From Rhizobium sp. WYCCWR10014 (GTDB lineage Bacteria; Pseudomonadota; Alphaproteobacteria; Rhizobiales; Rhizobiaceae), in NCBI RefSeq assembly GCF_001657485.1, contig NZ_LXFU01000045.1, positions 174,962 to 238,961 of the forward strand: DNA of 64,000 nt, read 5' to 3'. The notes under the pieces were generated by a model, which was not told where the DNA came from, made no database searches, and saw nothing but the letters and a program-made list of their open reading frames with translations. Each line of letters begins with the position of its first letter. The stretch's first letter is position 1. Of the stretch, positions 32,719-42,135 are shown in pieces. The position numbers were made by a program, and so were the translations under genes.

Positions 32719-34134
32719 ATGGATGCAGGAAACGGCTTTCTTCATCCGGACCGGCTTTTTCCGGCTGATCCGGCAACACGGACCATCGCGCGAGACCTCT
32801 ACGAGACGGTGCGCAATCTTCCGATCGTCAGCCCGCACGGGCATACCGAACCCTCCTGGTTCGCCGACGACAAGCCCTTCGAAGATGCAGCCTCGCTGCT
32901 GGTCATTCCCGATCACTATCTCTTCCGCATGCTGCACAGCGTCGGCGTCACCTTGGACGAGCTCGGCGTGCCGCGTCTCGACGGCAAGCCGGTGGAAACG
33001 GGACGGGCGATCTGGCGGACATTTGCCGCACATTATCATCTCTTCCGCGGAACGCCTTCGAGCCTCTGGGTCGACCACGCCATGTCGGCCGTGCTTGGCT
33101 GCACCGAGCCGCTGACATCAGACAATGCCGATGCGCTCTACGACCATATCAATGCCCAGCTTGCCCTTCCCGAATTCCGCCCGCGCGCGCTGCACCAGCG
33201 ATTCGGCATCGAAACGATCGCGACGACGGATGGCGCGCTCGATCCTCTGGCGCATCACCAGAAGATGGTGGCCGACGGATGGATCGGCAAGGTGCGCACG
33301 ACCTACAGGCCGGACAGTGTCACCGATCCCGACGCCGTCGGCTTCCGCGACAATCTCATCAAGTTCGGAGAGATCACCGGCACCGACGTGACGCGCTGGG
33401 ACGGTCTTATCGAGGCACATCGGCGCCGACGCGCCTATTTCCGCCAGTTCGGCGCCACCGCAACCGATCACGGCGTGCCCACAGCCTTTACATCAGATCT
33501 GCCGCTTGCGGAAAAGCAGGCGTTGCTCGAGAAGGCGCTGAAGGGTCCGCTTTCGGCCGGGGAGGCCGAGCTCTTCCGTGGCCAGATGATGACCGAGATG
33601 GCCGGGCTTTCGGCTGAGGACGGCATGGTGATGCAGATCCATGCCGGCTCCAGACGCAACACCGACCGCGGACTTTTCTCGACCCGAGGCCCCAATATGG
33701 GCGCCGATATCCCGACAAGCACGGATTGGGTCGGCGGCTTGAATGCCCTGCTGTCAAAATATGGCCACGCACCGGGTTTGCGTGTGCTGCTCTTCACGCT
33801 CGACGAGACGACCTATGCACGAGAGCTGGCGCCCATGGTCGGCCATTGGCCCTGCCTGATGATCGGCCCGCCCTGGTGGTTCTACGATAGCCCGAACGGC
33901 ATTCGGCGCTACCTCGACCAAGTCGTCGAGACGGCGGGCTTTGCCAATATGGCGGGTTTCAACGACGATACGCGCGCGCTGCTTTCGATCCCCGCGCGGC
34001 ATGACGTCTGGCGCCGCGAGGTCTGCCGCTTCCTGGCCCAGCTTGCTGCCGAGCATCGGATTTCCAAGCGGGAAGCCGAGATCGTCGCGGGCGAGCTCTC
34101 CTATGGTAATGCAAAGAAGGCCTACAAGCTGTGA
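32719..34134 (+). CDS. uxaC: Glucuronate isomerase
   Basis: The 471-residue enzyme converts D-glucuronate to D-fructuronate (and galacturonate to tagaturonate) in hexuronate breakdown. It has the conserved metal-binding SPHGHTEPSWFADD near residues 37-50, QIHAGSRRNTDRGLFSTRGP (305-325, HAGSxRN signature) and GHWPCLMIGPPWWFYDSPNGI. The start ATG 32719 is preceded by GGGAGGAATACTG. The next gene begins by a GTGA overlap and encodes the next step, reduction of fructuronate. Confidence 0.94.
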   Translation: MDAGNGFLHPDRLFPADPATRTIARDLYETVRNLPIVSPHGHTEPSWFADDKPFEDAASLLVIPDHYLFRMLHSVGVTLDELGVPRLDGKPVETGRAIWRTFAAHYHLFRGTPSSLWVDHAMSAVLGCTEPLTSDNADALYDHINAQLALPEFRPRALHQRFGIETIATTDGALDPLAHHQKMVADGWIGKVRTTYRPDSVTDPDAVGFRDNLIKFGEITGTDVTRWDGLIEAHRRRRAYFRQFGATATDHGVPTAFTSDLPLAEKQALLEKALKGPLSAGEAELFRGQMMTEMAGLSAEDGMVMQIHAGSRRNTDRGLFSTRGPNMGADIPTSTDWVGGLNALLSKYGHAPGLRVLLFTLDETTYARELAPMVGHWPCLMIGPPWWFYDSPNGIRRYLDQVVETAGFANMAGFNDDTRALLSIPARHDVWRREVCRFLAQLAAEHRISKREAEIVAGELSYGNAKKAYKL

Positions 34135-35585
34135 GCGAACGACTGCAGACCCTTTCCGGCCTCGCCCCGACGGCGAAGCTCCCCGCCTATGACCGCAACC
34201 AGCTGAAAAGCGGCATCCTGCATCTTGGGCCGGGCGCCTTTTTCCGCGCACATTTCGCGCCGTTTACCGATGCATCACTTGCCGCAGAGGGCGGAGACTG
34301 GGGTATCGAGGTGGCGAGCCTGCGCACTGCCGATGTCGCCGATCACCTCAACGAGCAGAACGGCCTCTATACGATGCTGATCCGCGATACGTCGGGCACG
34401 ACAGCGCAGGTGATCGGTCCCATTCGGCGGGCGCATGTGGCGACACGCGATCCGGCAGGACTGCTCGATCGGCTGGAAGACCCCGCGATCCGCATCGTCA
34501 GCCTGACGGTGACGGAAAAAGCCTATGGCATGGACACCGCGACGGGAGGGCTCGACCTCAACCATGCCGATGTGGCGGCCGACCTTGCCAACCGCCATGC
34601 GCCGCGCGGTGTCATCGGCTATCTGGTCGAGGGACTTTCCCGGCGCCGGGAGAAGGGCATCGCCCCCTTCACACCGCTCAGCTGCGACAATCTTCCGAGC
34701 AACGGTGCCGTTCTGAAACGGCTGGTTCTCGATTTTGCCGAACGTGTCGACCCCTCGCTTCGTCAATGGATCGAGGCAAATGTGCCCTTCCCCTCGACCA
34801 TGGTCGACCGCATCACGCCGGCCAGCACCGAGGCGACCTACCAGGATGCCGAACGGCTGACCGGACGGCAGGATCTGGCGGCGATCGAGACCGAACCCTT
34901 CACGCAATGGGTGATCGAGGATCATTTCGCCAATGGCCGGCCGGCCTGGGACAAGGCCGGCGCGCTGATGGTCACCGATGTTTCGGCTTACGAGAAGATG
35001 AAGCTCCGTATGCTGAATGGCGCGCACTCGCTGCTCGCCTATCTCGGTTACATCGGCGGCTATGAATTCATCCGCGACGTGATGGACGATGCAGCCCTGG
35101 CAGCACTTGCCTACCGCCATATGCATGCGGCCGCGCGTACGCTCGATCCGGTTCCCGGCATCGACCTCGATGACTATGCCAGCGAATTGATAGCGCGCTT
35201 TGCAAACAAGGCGATCGCACATCGCACCTATCAGATCGCCATGGACGGCACGCAGAAGCTGCCGCAGCGGCTGCTGGAACCGGCAAGCGAGGCTCTGGCA
35301 CATGGCGACAGGGCAGAGACCTATGCGATCGCCGTTGCGGCATGGATGCGCTATGCGATCGGCGAGCATGGCAATGGCGAGCGCTACGAGCTGCGCGATC
35401 CTCGTGCTGGCGAAATCGCCGCCCTCATCGCCGATGTCCCGCGCACCGGCCTGGCGATTTCAGCGGCTCTCTTCACCCTTCCCGGACTTTTCCCGACGGC
35501 TTTGACAGGCCACCGGGCCTGGACGCAGGATGTGGCTGACAAGCTGGAGATCCTGATCCAGGACGACCGGTTGCCGCTATTTTGA
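34131..35585 (+). CDS. uxuB: Mannitol-dehydrogenase family oxidoreductase, probable fructuronate reductase
   Basis: The GTG start overlaps the uxaC stop by four bases, so the pair is coupled. The 484-residue protein has the long-chain polyol dehydrogenase pattern: ILHLGPGAFFRAHFAPF (29-45, Rossmann entry), VSLTVTEKAYGMD (residues about 123-135), LSCDNLPSNGAVLKRLVLDFA and VPFPSTMVDRITPAS, and the active-site region KLRMLNGAHSLLAYLGYI with the conserved Lys. The operon partner makes fructuronate reductase (NADH, giving D-mannonate) the most likely activity; mannitol or arabitol dehydrogenase is the alternative. Confidence 0.88.
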   Translation: MSERLQTLSGLAPTAKLPAYDRNQLKSGILHLGPGAFFRAHFAPFTDASLAAEGGDWGIEVASLRTADVADHLNEQNGLYTMLIRDTSGTTAQVIGPIRRAHVATRDPAGLLDRLEDPAIRIVSLTVTEKAYGMDTATGGLDLNHADVAADLANRHAPRGVIGYLVEGLSRRREKGIAPFTPLSCDNLPSNGAVLKRLVLDFAERVDPSLRQWIEANVPFPSTMVDRITPASTEATYQDAERLTGRQDLAAIETEPFTQWVIEDHFANGRPAWDKAGALMVTDVSAYEKMKLRMLNGAHSLLAYLGYIGGYEFIRDVMDDAALAALAYRHMHAAARTLDPVPGIDLDDYASELIARFANKAIAHRTYQIAMDGTQKLPQRLLEPASEALAHGDRAETYAIAVAAWMRYAIGEHGNGERYELRDPRAGEIAALIADVPRTGLAISAALFTLPGLFPTALTGHRAWTQDVADKLEILIQDDRLPLF

Positions 35586-35652
35586 GATTTGGAGCTTGCT
35601 GGCAAAGAGGGGGGTACCAAACGGCACGCCCTCTCCCGGGTTACCTGTATTG

Positions 35653-38103
35653 TCAGGCCTTCACCCGCGCCATATCGGGATCGTAGAGCGGCGATAGCGA
35701 TACCTTGCAGGGGATGCGTTCCCTGGCGACATCGAGCTCATAGGTGCCGGAGAGGACGAAATCCTCGGTCACGCCGTCGGGCTTGCGAACGTAGCCATAG
35801 CCGATCGGCTTGCCGAGTGTATAACCGAAGCCGCCGCTCGACAGCCAGCCGACGCGCTTGCCGTCGCGATAGATCGTTTCGCGGCCGAGCAGCACGGCAT
35901 CGGCATCCTCCGGAATGAAGCAGGCGAGGCGCTTCTTGACGCCTCCCGAAAGCTGCCGCTCGATCGCCTCACGGCCGCGGAAGGCAATATTCTTCCGCAT
36001 TTTCACCGCCCAGACGAGACCGGCTTCAACAGGCGTATGGTCGGGACCGATATCCGAGCCCCAGGCGCGATAACCCTTTTCCAGGCGGCAGCTCTCAATG
36101 GCGCGGTAACCGGCATTGACGAGGCCGAGTTCACCGCCTGCGGCCATCAGCACGTCATAGACCGTGGTCGCATACTCGACGGGAACATGCAGTTCGTAGC
36201 CAAGCTCCCCGACATAGGTGATGCGCAACGCCCGCACCGGGCAGCCTGCAATGCCGATGGTCCTGACCTTGCCGAAGGGGAAGGCCGCATTCGAGACGTC
36301 GCTGGCCGTCACCTTTTCCAGCACGGCGCGGGAATTCGGTCCCATCAGCGACAGCACGGAATAGGTGGATGTGACGTCGACCAGCTCGGCCTGCATCGCC
36401 GCCGGGATATTGCGTGCGATCCAGTCGAAGTCATGGGTGGCGAAGCCGGTACCGGTGACGATGTAATATTCGTTCTCGGCGATGCGGGCGACCGTCACGT
36501 CGCATTCGATGCCGCCCTTGTCGTTCAGCATCTGCGTGTAGACAAGCGATCCCACAGGCCTTGCGACATCATTGGCGGCGATCCAGGACAGCGCCGCCTC
36601 GGCATCCCTGCCCTTCAGCACGAATTTGGCAAAGGAGGTCTGGTCGAAGATGACGGCCGCTTCGCGCACGGCCTTGTGCTCGCGGCCGACGGCGTCGAAC
36701 CAGTTCTGCCTGGTGTAGCTGTAGATATCCTTCGGCTCCTCGTTGGCGAAGAGATCGGCAAACCAGTTCGGCCGCTCCCAGCCGAGCTTTTCACCGAAAC
36801 AGGCGCCCTGCGCCTTCAGCCGGTCATAGAGCGGCGATTTGCGGCAGGGGCGACCGCTCGAATGTTCCTCGAACGGCCAGGCCATGGTGTAATGTTTGCC
36901 ATAGGCTTCGAGCGTGCGTGTCCGCACCCAGTCGGTATCGAAATGCGGCCGGCCGAAACGGCGGATATCGACCGGCCAGAGATCATAAGGCGGTTCGCCC
37001 TTCGTCACCCATTCGGCAAGCGCCATGCCGGCGCCGCCGGCAGAGGCTATACCGAAGGCGTTGAAACCGGCGCCGACGAAGAAATTCTTCAGCTCCGGGG
37101 CTTCGCCTAGAATGAAGTTGCCATCCGGCGTGAAGCTTTCCGGGCCGTTCAGCAGCTGCTTGACGCCGACATTTTCCAGCGCCGGAACGCGGCCGAGCGC
37201 CTGTTCCATGATCTGTTCGAAATGGTCGAAATTGCTGTCCAGCAGCGTGTAGTGGAAACCTTCGGGGATGCCGTTCTTCGCCCAGGGAATGGGGTTCGGC
37301 TCGTAGCCGCCCATGACGATGCCGCCGACCTCTTCCTTATAGTAGGTCAGGCGATCGGGATCGCGCAGCGTCGGCAGGTTGGAGGGCACGCCGAAAGATT
37401 CTGTGATGATGTATTGATGCTCGACGGAGACAAGCGGCACGTTGACGCCGAAGCGGGCGGCGAAGGCGCGCGTCCATTGGCCGGCGCAGACGACGACGCG
37501 CTCGCATTCGATGCGCCCTTGCGCCGTGACGACGGCACGAATCCTCCCCTTGTCGACTTCAAGGTCGAGGACTTCGGTATCCTCGAAGATCGAAACGCCC
37601 GACATGCGGGCGCCCTTTGCCAGCGCCTGGGTAATGTCGGAGGGATTGGCCTGGCCGTCGGTCGGGAGGAAGGCGGCGCCGACGAGATCGTCCACCGTCA
37701 TCAGCGGCCAGAGATCGAAGGCTTCCTGCGGGGTCAGCAATTGCATTTCGAGGCCGAAGGACTGGGCGGTGGTCGCCTGGCGCCTGACCTCGGTCCAGCG
37801 TTCCTCGTTGCAGGCAAGGCGCAGGCCGCCATTCATCTTCCAGCCGGTGCCGAGACCCGTTTCCTCTTCCAGCCGCTTGTAGAGATCGACGGAATAGCCA
37901 AGAAGCTGGGTGATGTTGGCGCTGGTGCGCAGCTGGCCGACGAGGCCGGCGGCATGGAAGGTGGTGCCCGAGGTAAGCTTCTTGCGCTCCAGCAGCACGG
38001 TATCGGTCCAGCCGAGCTTGCCCAGATGATAGGCCGTCGAACAGCCGATGATGCCGCCGCCGATGACCACGGCTTTCGCCGTCTTCGGTAATTCCTTCGT
38101 CAT
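35653..38103 (-). CDS. FAD-dependent dehydrogenase with GcvT domain (sarcosine/dimethylglycine type)
   Basis: The 816-residue protein begins with a DAO-fold FAD domain: VVIGGGIIGCSTAYHLG (12-28), and SGTTFHAAGLVGQ with H50, the His that binds FAD covalently in dimethylglycine and sarcosine dehydrogenases. The C-terminal half holds the GcvT/aminomethyltransferase folate domain (about 430-810, VDVTSTYSVLSLMGPNSRAVLE; RITYVGELGYELHVP). It oxidises a methylated or other amine and passes the carbon to tetrahydrofolate. It is the last gene of the importer operon, directly after the kinase-like gene, so its substrate probably comes from that transport pathway. The exact amine is unknown. Confidence 0.88.
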   Translation of the reverse strand: MTKELPKTAKAVVIGGGIIGCSTAYHLGKLGWTDTVLLERKKLTSGTTFHAAGLVGQLRTSANITQLLGYSVDLYKRLEEETGLGTGWKMNGGLRLACNEERWTEVRRQATTAQSFGLEMQLLTPQEAFDLWPLMTVDDLVGAAFLPTDGQANPSDITQALAKGARMSGVSIFEDTEVLDLEVDKGRIRAVVTAQGRIECERVVVCAGQWTRAFAARFGVNVPLVSVEHQYIITESFGVPSNLPTLRDPDRLTYYKEEVGGIVMGGYEPNPIPWAKNGIPEGFHYTLLDSNFDHFEQIMEQALGRVPALENVGVKQLLNGPESFTPDGNFILGEAPELKNFFVGAGFNAFGIASAGGAGMALAEWVTKGEPPYDLWPVDIRRFGRPHFDTDWVRTRTLEAYGKHYTMAWPFEEHSSGRPCRKSPLYDRLKAQGACFGEKLGWERPNWFADLFANEEPKDIYSYTRQNWFDAVGREHKAVREAAVIFDQTSFAKFVLKGRDAEAALSWIAANDVARPVGSLVYTQMLNDKGGIECDVTVARIAENEYYIVTGTGFATHDFDWIARNIPAAMQAELVDVTSTYSVLSLMGPNSRAVLEKVTASDVSNAAFPFGKVRTIGIAGCPVRALRITYVGELGYELHVPVEYATTVYDVLMAAGGELGLVNAGYRAIESCRLEKGYRAWGSDIGPDHTPVEAGLVWAVKMRKNIAFRGREAIERQLSGGVKKRLACFIPEDADAVLLGRETIYRDGKRVGWLSSGGFGYTLGKPIGYGYVRKPDGVTEDFVLSGTYELDVARERIPCKVSLSPLYDPDMARVKA

Positions 38104-38979
38104 TTACTGGTCCTGTTCAAAGGCTTGATAGGCGCGCTCAAAGCGCGAGAGATTTTCGGCCGTATAGCCGGCGTAATCGAAATCGATGGTGGAATGAATT
38201 TCCGAAATCATGCTCCAGAGCGTCTCGCGCAGCAGCGAGGCGCATTTCATCGCGGCATAGCGCCGGCTGAGATCATCGGTCAGCGGCCGGTCGAAATAGA
38301 TCTCCAGCATCGTGCGCTCGGCCACTTCCGAGAGGTCGTTGTTGGAGGCCAATCCGCCAAGATCGAAAAGCGGTGTGTTGAAACCGGCATAGTCCCAGTC
38401 GATCAGCCAGAGCCGTTTGCCGTCATCGAGAAAGTTGGCGGCCAGCAGGTCGTTGTGGCCGAAGGCGATCTCGAAAGGCCCCGCCGCTTCTTCTAGCGTC
38501 TCAGCCCTGCCGACGAGCCCCGGCAACAGAGGAAGATAGCTGCTCTCCGACGCCTTCAGATTGGCGGCGTAATCGCGGATGACATGGAAAACCCAGAAGA
38601 TCATCGCCTGGCCGCGAAAATGCCGGGCGATGTCGCGGTGGCAGGCGCGCACCAGCGGCAAGACCCGGGCCAGCATTTGTGGCGCCCTGATATCCTCCGG
38701 CGAAAGCGCCCGCGCCTCGATATATTCGAGCACCAGCACGCCCGGCGAATGGTGGATGACCGCTGGCGAAATGCCGGCCGCATGGGCCGCAAGGCTTGCG
38801 GCAAGCTCGTTCTGCCTGTTGATGTGATGGATCGGGATATCGGTGCCGAGTCTCACCACGCAACGCGCGACGGCATCGCTGACCAGATAGTTCCGATTGG
38901 TGATGCCGCCTGCTATGGGCGAAATGTCGATCGGGCCCTGCCAGATGCCGAGCGCATGAATCCTATCTTCAGGCGTCAT
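38104..38979 (-). CDS. Choline-kinase/APH-fold phosphotransferase
   Basis: The 291-residue protein has the kinase core: SPIAGGITNRNYLV (20-33), catalytic loop FGHNDLLAANFL with the HND triad (about 176-182), and WLIDWDYAGFNTPLFDLGGL, the metal-binding DxD-like segment. Such enzymes phosphorylate choline, ethanolamine or aminoglycoside-like alcohols. It is placed between the ABC transporter ATPase gene and the FAD dehydrogenase, with its stop followed immediately by the dehydrogenase start, so it likely acts on the imported compound. Confidence 0.82.
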   Translation of the reverse strand: MTPEDRIHALGIWQGPIDISPIAGGITNRNYLVSDAVARCVVRLGTDIPIHHINRQNELAASLAAHAAGISPAVIHHSPGVLVLEYIEARALSPEDIRAPQMLARVLPLVRACHRDIARHFRGQAMIFWVFHVIRDYAANLKASESSYLPLLPGLVGRAETLEEAAGPFEIAFGHNDLLAANFLDDGKRLWLIDWDYAGFNTPLFDLGGLASNNDLSEVAERTMLEIYFDRPLTDDLSRRYAAMKCASLLRETLWSMISEIHSTIDFDYAGYTAENLSRFERAYQAFEQDQ

Positions 38980-39041
38980 GCTATCCCCCTTGCCCTCTGG
39001 AAATGATGGGGCAGAGGGGGATCGGCTGTCAAGCAGCGGGA

Positions 39042-40118
39042 TTAGATCGTCTTGCCGGACGCGTCAAAGACGTGACAGCGGGCCGGATCGAAGGAAGCCT
39101 TCACATTGGCGCCGCGCTCCACCTTCTGCTGGCCGTCGAGCGCAACAGTCAGGAGCTGGTTATCCGGCGTCGTGGTGTAGAGCATGGTGGCGCCGCCGAG
39201 ATTTTCAACGAGATCGACGTTGACGGTCGAGAGCGCGATTGCACCTTCGGCCAGCGAAAGATGCTCGGGACGGATGCCGAAGGTGACGTCCTCTCCCGCC
39301 CCGCCGTTCAGGCGGCGCGGCAGGCGGACGGAATTGCCGCAGACATGGATGCTGGTTTCGGTCTCGCCGACCTGCTCGATGCGGGCCTTCAGGAAATTCA
39401 TCTTCGGGCTGCCGATGAACCCGGCGACGAAACGGTTGGCCGGGTTGTTGTAGAGATCGAGCGGCGCGCCGACCTGCTCGATACGGCCGGAATTCAGCAC
39501 CACGATCTTGTCCGCCATCGTCATGGCTTCGACCTGGTCATGGGTGACATAGATCATCGTATTGCCGAGGCTGCGGTGCAGGCGGGAAATCTCGACGCGC
39601 ATCTGCACGCGCAATTCGGCATCGAGGTTCGACAGCGGCTCGTCGAACAGGAAGATACGCGGCTCACGCACGATGGCCCGGCCGATGGCGACACGCTGGC
39701 GCTGGCCGCCGGAGAGCGCCTTCGGCTTGCGCTCCAACAGCTTCTCGATCTGCAGGATTTCGGCGGCGCGCTTCACCTTCGGCTGGATCTCGGCCTTCTT
39801 GTAACCCGCCGTCTCCAGGCCGAAGGCGAGGTTCTTGTAAACCGACATATGCGGATAGAGCGCGTAGGACTGGAAAACCATGGCGATGCCGCGCTTGGCC
39901 GGCGCCACCTCATTCATGCGCTCGCTGTCGAGCAGCAGCGCTCCGCCCGAAATCTCCTCGAGGCCGGCAATCATGCGCAGAAGGGTCGATTTTCCGCAGC
40001 CGGAGGGGCCGACAAAAACGACGAATTCGCCGGGATCGATCGTCAGGTCGATGCCATGGATCACATCCATCGCGCCGTAGCGCTTCTCGACCTTCTGAAG
40101 AACGACACTGGTTGCCAT
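39042..40118 (-). CDS. ABC transporter ATP-binding protein, UgpC/MsmK type
   Basis: The start ATG 40118 gives 358 residues. Walker A is GPSGCGKST (37-45), the Q-loop FQSYALYPHM, signature LSGGQRQR (135-142), Walker B IFLFDEP (155-161) and a H-loop YVTHDQVEA. The C-terminal TOBE region (about 235-340) is typical of ATPases serving CUT1 sugar importers. It is in the same leftward operon as the solute-binding protein and both permeases and should power that importer; it may also serve the second binding protein at 54172. Confidence 0.95.
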   Translation of the reverse strand: MATSVVLQKVEKRYGAMDVIHGIDLTIDPGEFVVFVGPSGCGKSTLLRMIAGLEEISGGALLLDSERMNEVAPAKRGIAMVFQSYALYPHMSVYKNLAFGLETAGYKKAEIQPKVKRAAEILQIEKLLERKPKALSGGQRQRVAIGRAIVREPRIFLFDEPLSNLDAELRVQMRVEISRLHRSLGNTMIYVTHDQVEAMTMADKIVVLNSGRIEQVGAPLDLYNNPANRFVAGFIGSPKMNFLKARIEQVGETETSIHVCGNSVRLPRRLNGGAGEDVTFGIRPEHLSLAEGAIALSTVNVDLVENLGGATMLYTTTPDNQLLTVALDGQQKVERGANVKASFDPARCHVFDASGKTI

Positions 40119-40150
40119 CTTCTCAAAACCCTCTCTTTTTATTTTGTCGG

Positions 40151-41224
40151 TTACTTCGTTCTTGCGCGCCAATCGGCGTATTTCGGACTATCGGGACCGA
40201 CCGGCAGCGGCACGTCAGCGCCGCTGTCGGAAGACTGGTAGATGGCGGTGACGAGTTCCAGCGCACGGCGGGCATCCACCGTCGTCACCGGCAGCGGCGC
40301 ATGGCCGCTGAGGAAGGCGTGGAACTGGCCCATCTGGGTGGTGAAACGCGGCGCGACTGGCTGCCAGTCGCCAACCACCTTGTCAATCTGCTCCCGCACA
40401 TCGTCATTCGCGGCGATGATCTTCCAGGGGTCCTTGCCGGGCGTATAGGGCTCGTGGCTGCTCTCGAAAGTGACATTCTCGAAGTGCAGCCTGAGCCGGC
40501 TCAACTGTTCCTGCGAACCAAGCGTGCAGGAAAGCGAGACAAAGGCGCCGCTTTCCATCAGCAGGCTGGCAGAGGCACAATCCTCGACCTCGATATCGTT
40601 GACGCGGGTGGCGACGCGGCCGAAGACCCTTGCCGCAGGCCCCATCAGATGCATCAGCATGTCGTGCAGATGCAGGGCATGGGTGACGAGAACGCCGCCG
40701 AGCTCCGTCGCCCATTTGCCGCGCCAGGGCACAGCGTAATATTCCGGCTTGCGCAGCCAGAAGGTTTCGACCGAAGCGGTATAGGGCTTGCCGGCAATGC
40801 CGGCGTCGATGATGCGCTTGGCCTTCTGGATGCCGTCGCCGTAACGGTACTGGAAGATCGGCATCAGCACGCCTTTGGCGGTCTTTTCCGCTGCCATGAT
40901 GGTATCGACGGCGGCAAGCGAGCCCGTCAGCGGCTTTTCGCAGACGACATGTTTACCGGCAGCAAGTGCTGCGACCACCTGTTCCAGATGGATGCCGGGA
41001 GGAGTGCAGATATCGATGATGTCGATCGTGTCGTCGGCCAGCAGCTCCGCAAAGGAAGTGGTACGTCGTTCGATACCGAACTCGTCGCCGACGGTTGCCA
41101 TGCGCTGTTCGTTCAGGTCGCAGATCGCCACGACCTTGAACTTGTCGGAATGCGGCAGGTAACCCTCGACGATATGGGAGCGGCCGATACCGCAGCCGAC
41201 GATCGCGACCGTCCTGATGCTCAT
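40151..41224 (-). CDS. Gfo/Idh/MocA family oxidoreductase (operon gene)
   Basis: The start ATG 41224 (AGGAAAGA upstream) gives 357 residues. The NAD(P)-binding Rossmann opening is VAIVGCGIGRSHIVEGYL, then the family EKP motif in VVCEKPLTGS. The C-terminal domain carries HALHLHDMLMHLMGP, the usual His-containing catalytic segment. Enzymes of this family oxidise sugars or inositols at a hydroxyl, often at C3. It sits between the permease and ATPase genes of the importer operon, so its substrate should be the imported sugar. Confidence 0.9.
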   Translation of the reverse strand: MSIRTVAIVGCGIGRSHIVEGYLPHSDKFKVVAICDLNEQRMATVGDEFGIERRTTSFAELLADDTIDIIDICTPPGIHLEQVVAALAAGKHVVCEKPLTGSLAAVDTIMAAEKTAKGVLMPIFQYRYGDGIQKAKRIIDAGIAGKPYTASVETFWLRKPEYYAVPWRGKWATELGGVLVTHALHLHDMLMHLMGPAARVFGRVATRVNDIEVEDCASASLLMESGAFVSLSCTLGSQEQLSRLRLHFENVTFESSHEPYTPGKDPWKIIAANDDVREQIDKVVGDWQPVAPRFTTQMGQFHAFLSGHAPLPVTTVDARRALELVTAIYQSSDSGADVPLPVGPDSPKYADWRARTK

Positions 41225-41247
41225 GTCGCTCTTTCCTGTCATCGCCA

Positions 41248-42135
41248 TCAACGCTTCATGCCTGTCGTGGCGATGCCCTCGATCAGCAGGCGCTGGAAGA
41301 ACAGGAAGAAGAAGAACACCGGCACGAGCGTCAGGGTCGACATGGCGAACAAACCGCCCCAATCCGATGCGCTGGTCGAGTCGACGAAGGTGCGCAGGCC
41401 GAGCTGAATGGTATAGGTGTTCATGTCGTTCAGGTAGATCAGCGGACCGAAGAAATCGTCCCAGGTCCAGATGAAGGAGAAGATGGCGGCCGTTGCCAGC
41501 ACCGGCAGCGACAGCGGCAGCATGATCTTCCAGTAGATGCGCCAAGCGCTGCAGCCGTCCATCATCGCCGCCTCGTCCAATTCGCGCGGAATGCCGCGGA
41601 AGAACTGCACCATCAGGAAGATGAAGAAGGCATCGCTTGCGAGAAACTTCGGCACGACAAGCGGCAGGATGGTGTTGACCCAGCCGAGATCGAGAAAGAG
41701 CACATATTGCGGGATCAGCGTCACGTGATAGGGGATCATCAACGTGCCGAGCATGATCGCGAACCAGAAATTCCGGCCGGCAAAACGCAGCCGCGCAAAG
41801 GCGAAAGCCGTCAGCGAACAGGCGATGACATTGCCCGTCACCACCAGCACCGAGATGACCAGCGAATTCCAGAAGAACCGGCCGAAGCTGACATCGAGGC
41901 CGACCCAACCGCGCGCATAGGAGGAGAAATCGATCGACGACGGGATGAGCGAGGTCGACGAGAAGATCTCGGTCTCCGGCCTGACCGATGCCGAAACCAT
42001 CCATAACAGCGGATAAAGCATCAGGAGCGAAGCGGCGATCAGCAGGGCATGGATGATGAGCGACGCCGGCAGGCTGCGTTTGGTGATGTCGGATGGCGGC
42101 CTGGCCGCAGTGACGGAAGCGGTCATCTCAGTCAT
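41248..42135 (-). CDS. CUT1 ABC transporter permease (MalG type)
   Basis: The 295-residue integral membrane protein has about six transmembrane segments (ALLIAASLLMLYPLLWMVSASV; FFWNSLVISVLVVTGNVIACSLTAFAFARL; GLFAMSTLTLVPVFFFFLFF) and the EAA loop ELDEAAMMDGCSAWRIYWKIMLPL near residues 185-208, which contacts the ATPase. It overlaps the start of the other permease by eight bases. With it and the binding protein it forms a sugar importer. Confidence 0.94.
   Translation of the reverse strand: MTEMTASVTAARPPSDITKRSLPASLIIHALLIAASLLMLYPLLWMVSASVRPETEIFSSTSLIPSSIDFSSYARGWVGLDVSFGRFFWNSLVISVLVVTGNVIACSLTAFAFARLRFAGRNFWFAIMLGTLMIPYHVTLIPQYVLFLDLGWVNTILPLVVPKFLASDAFFIFLMVQFFRGIPRELDEAAMMDGCSAWRIYWKIMLPLSLPVLATAAIFSFIWTWDDFFGPLIYLNDMNTYTIQLGLRTFVDSTSASDWGGLFAMSTLTLVPVFFFFLFFQRLLIEGIATTGMKR

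Noticed and set aside
40241..42004. Very long upstream extension of the oxidoreductase frame at 40151
   Set aside because: The part beyond ATG 41224 overlaps the permease gene in another frame and has no sense composition.
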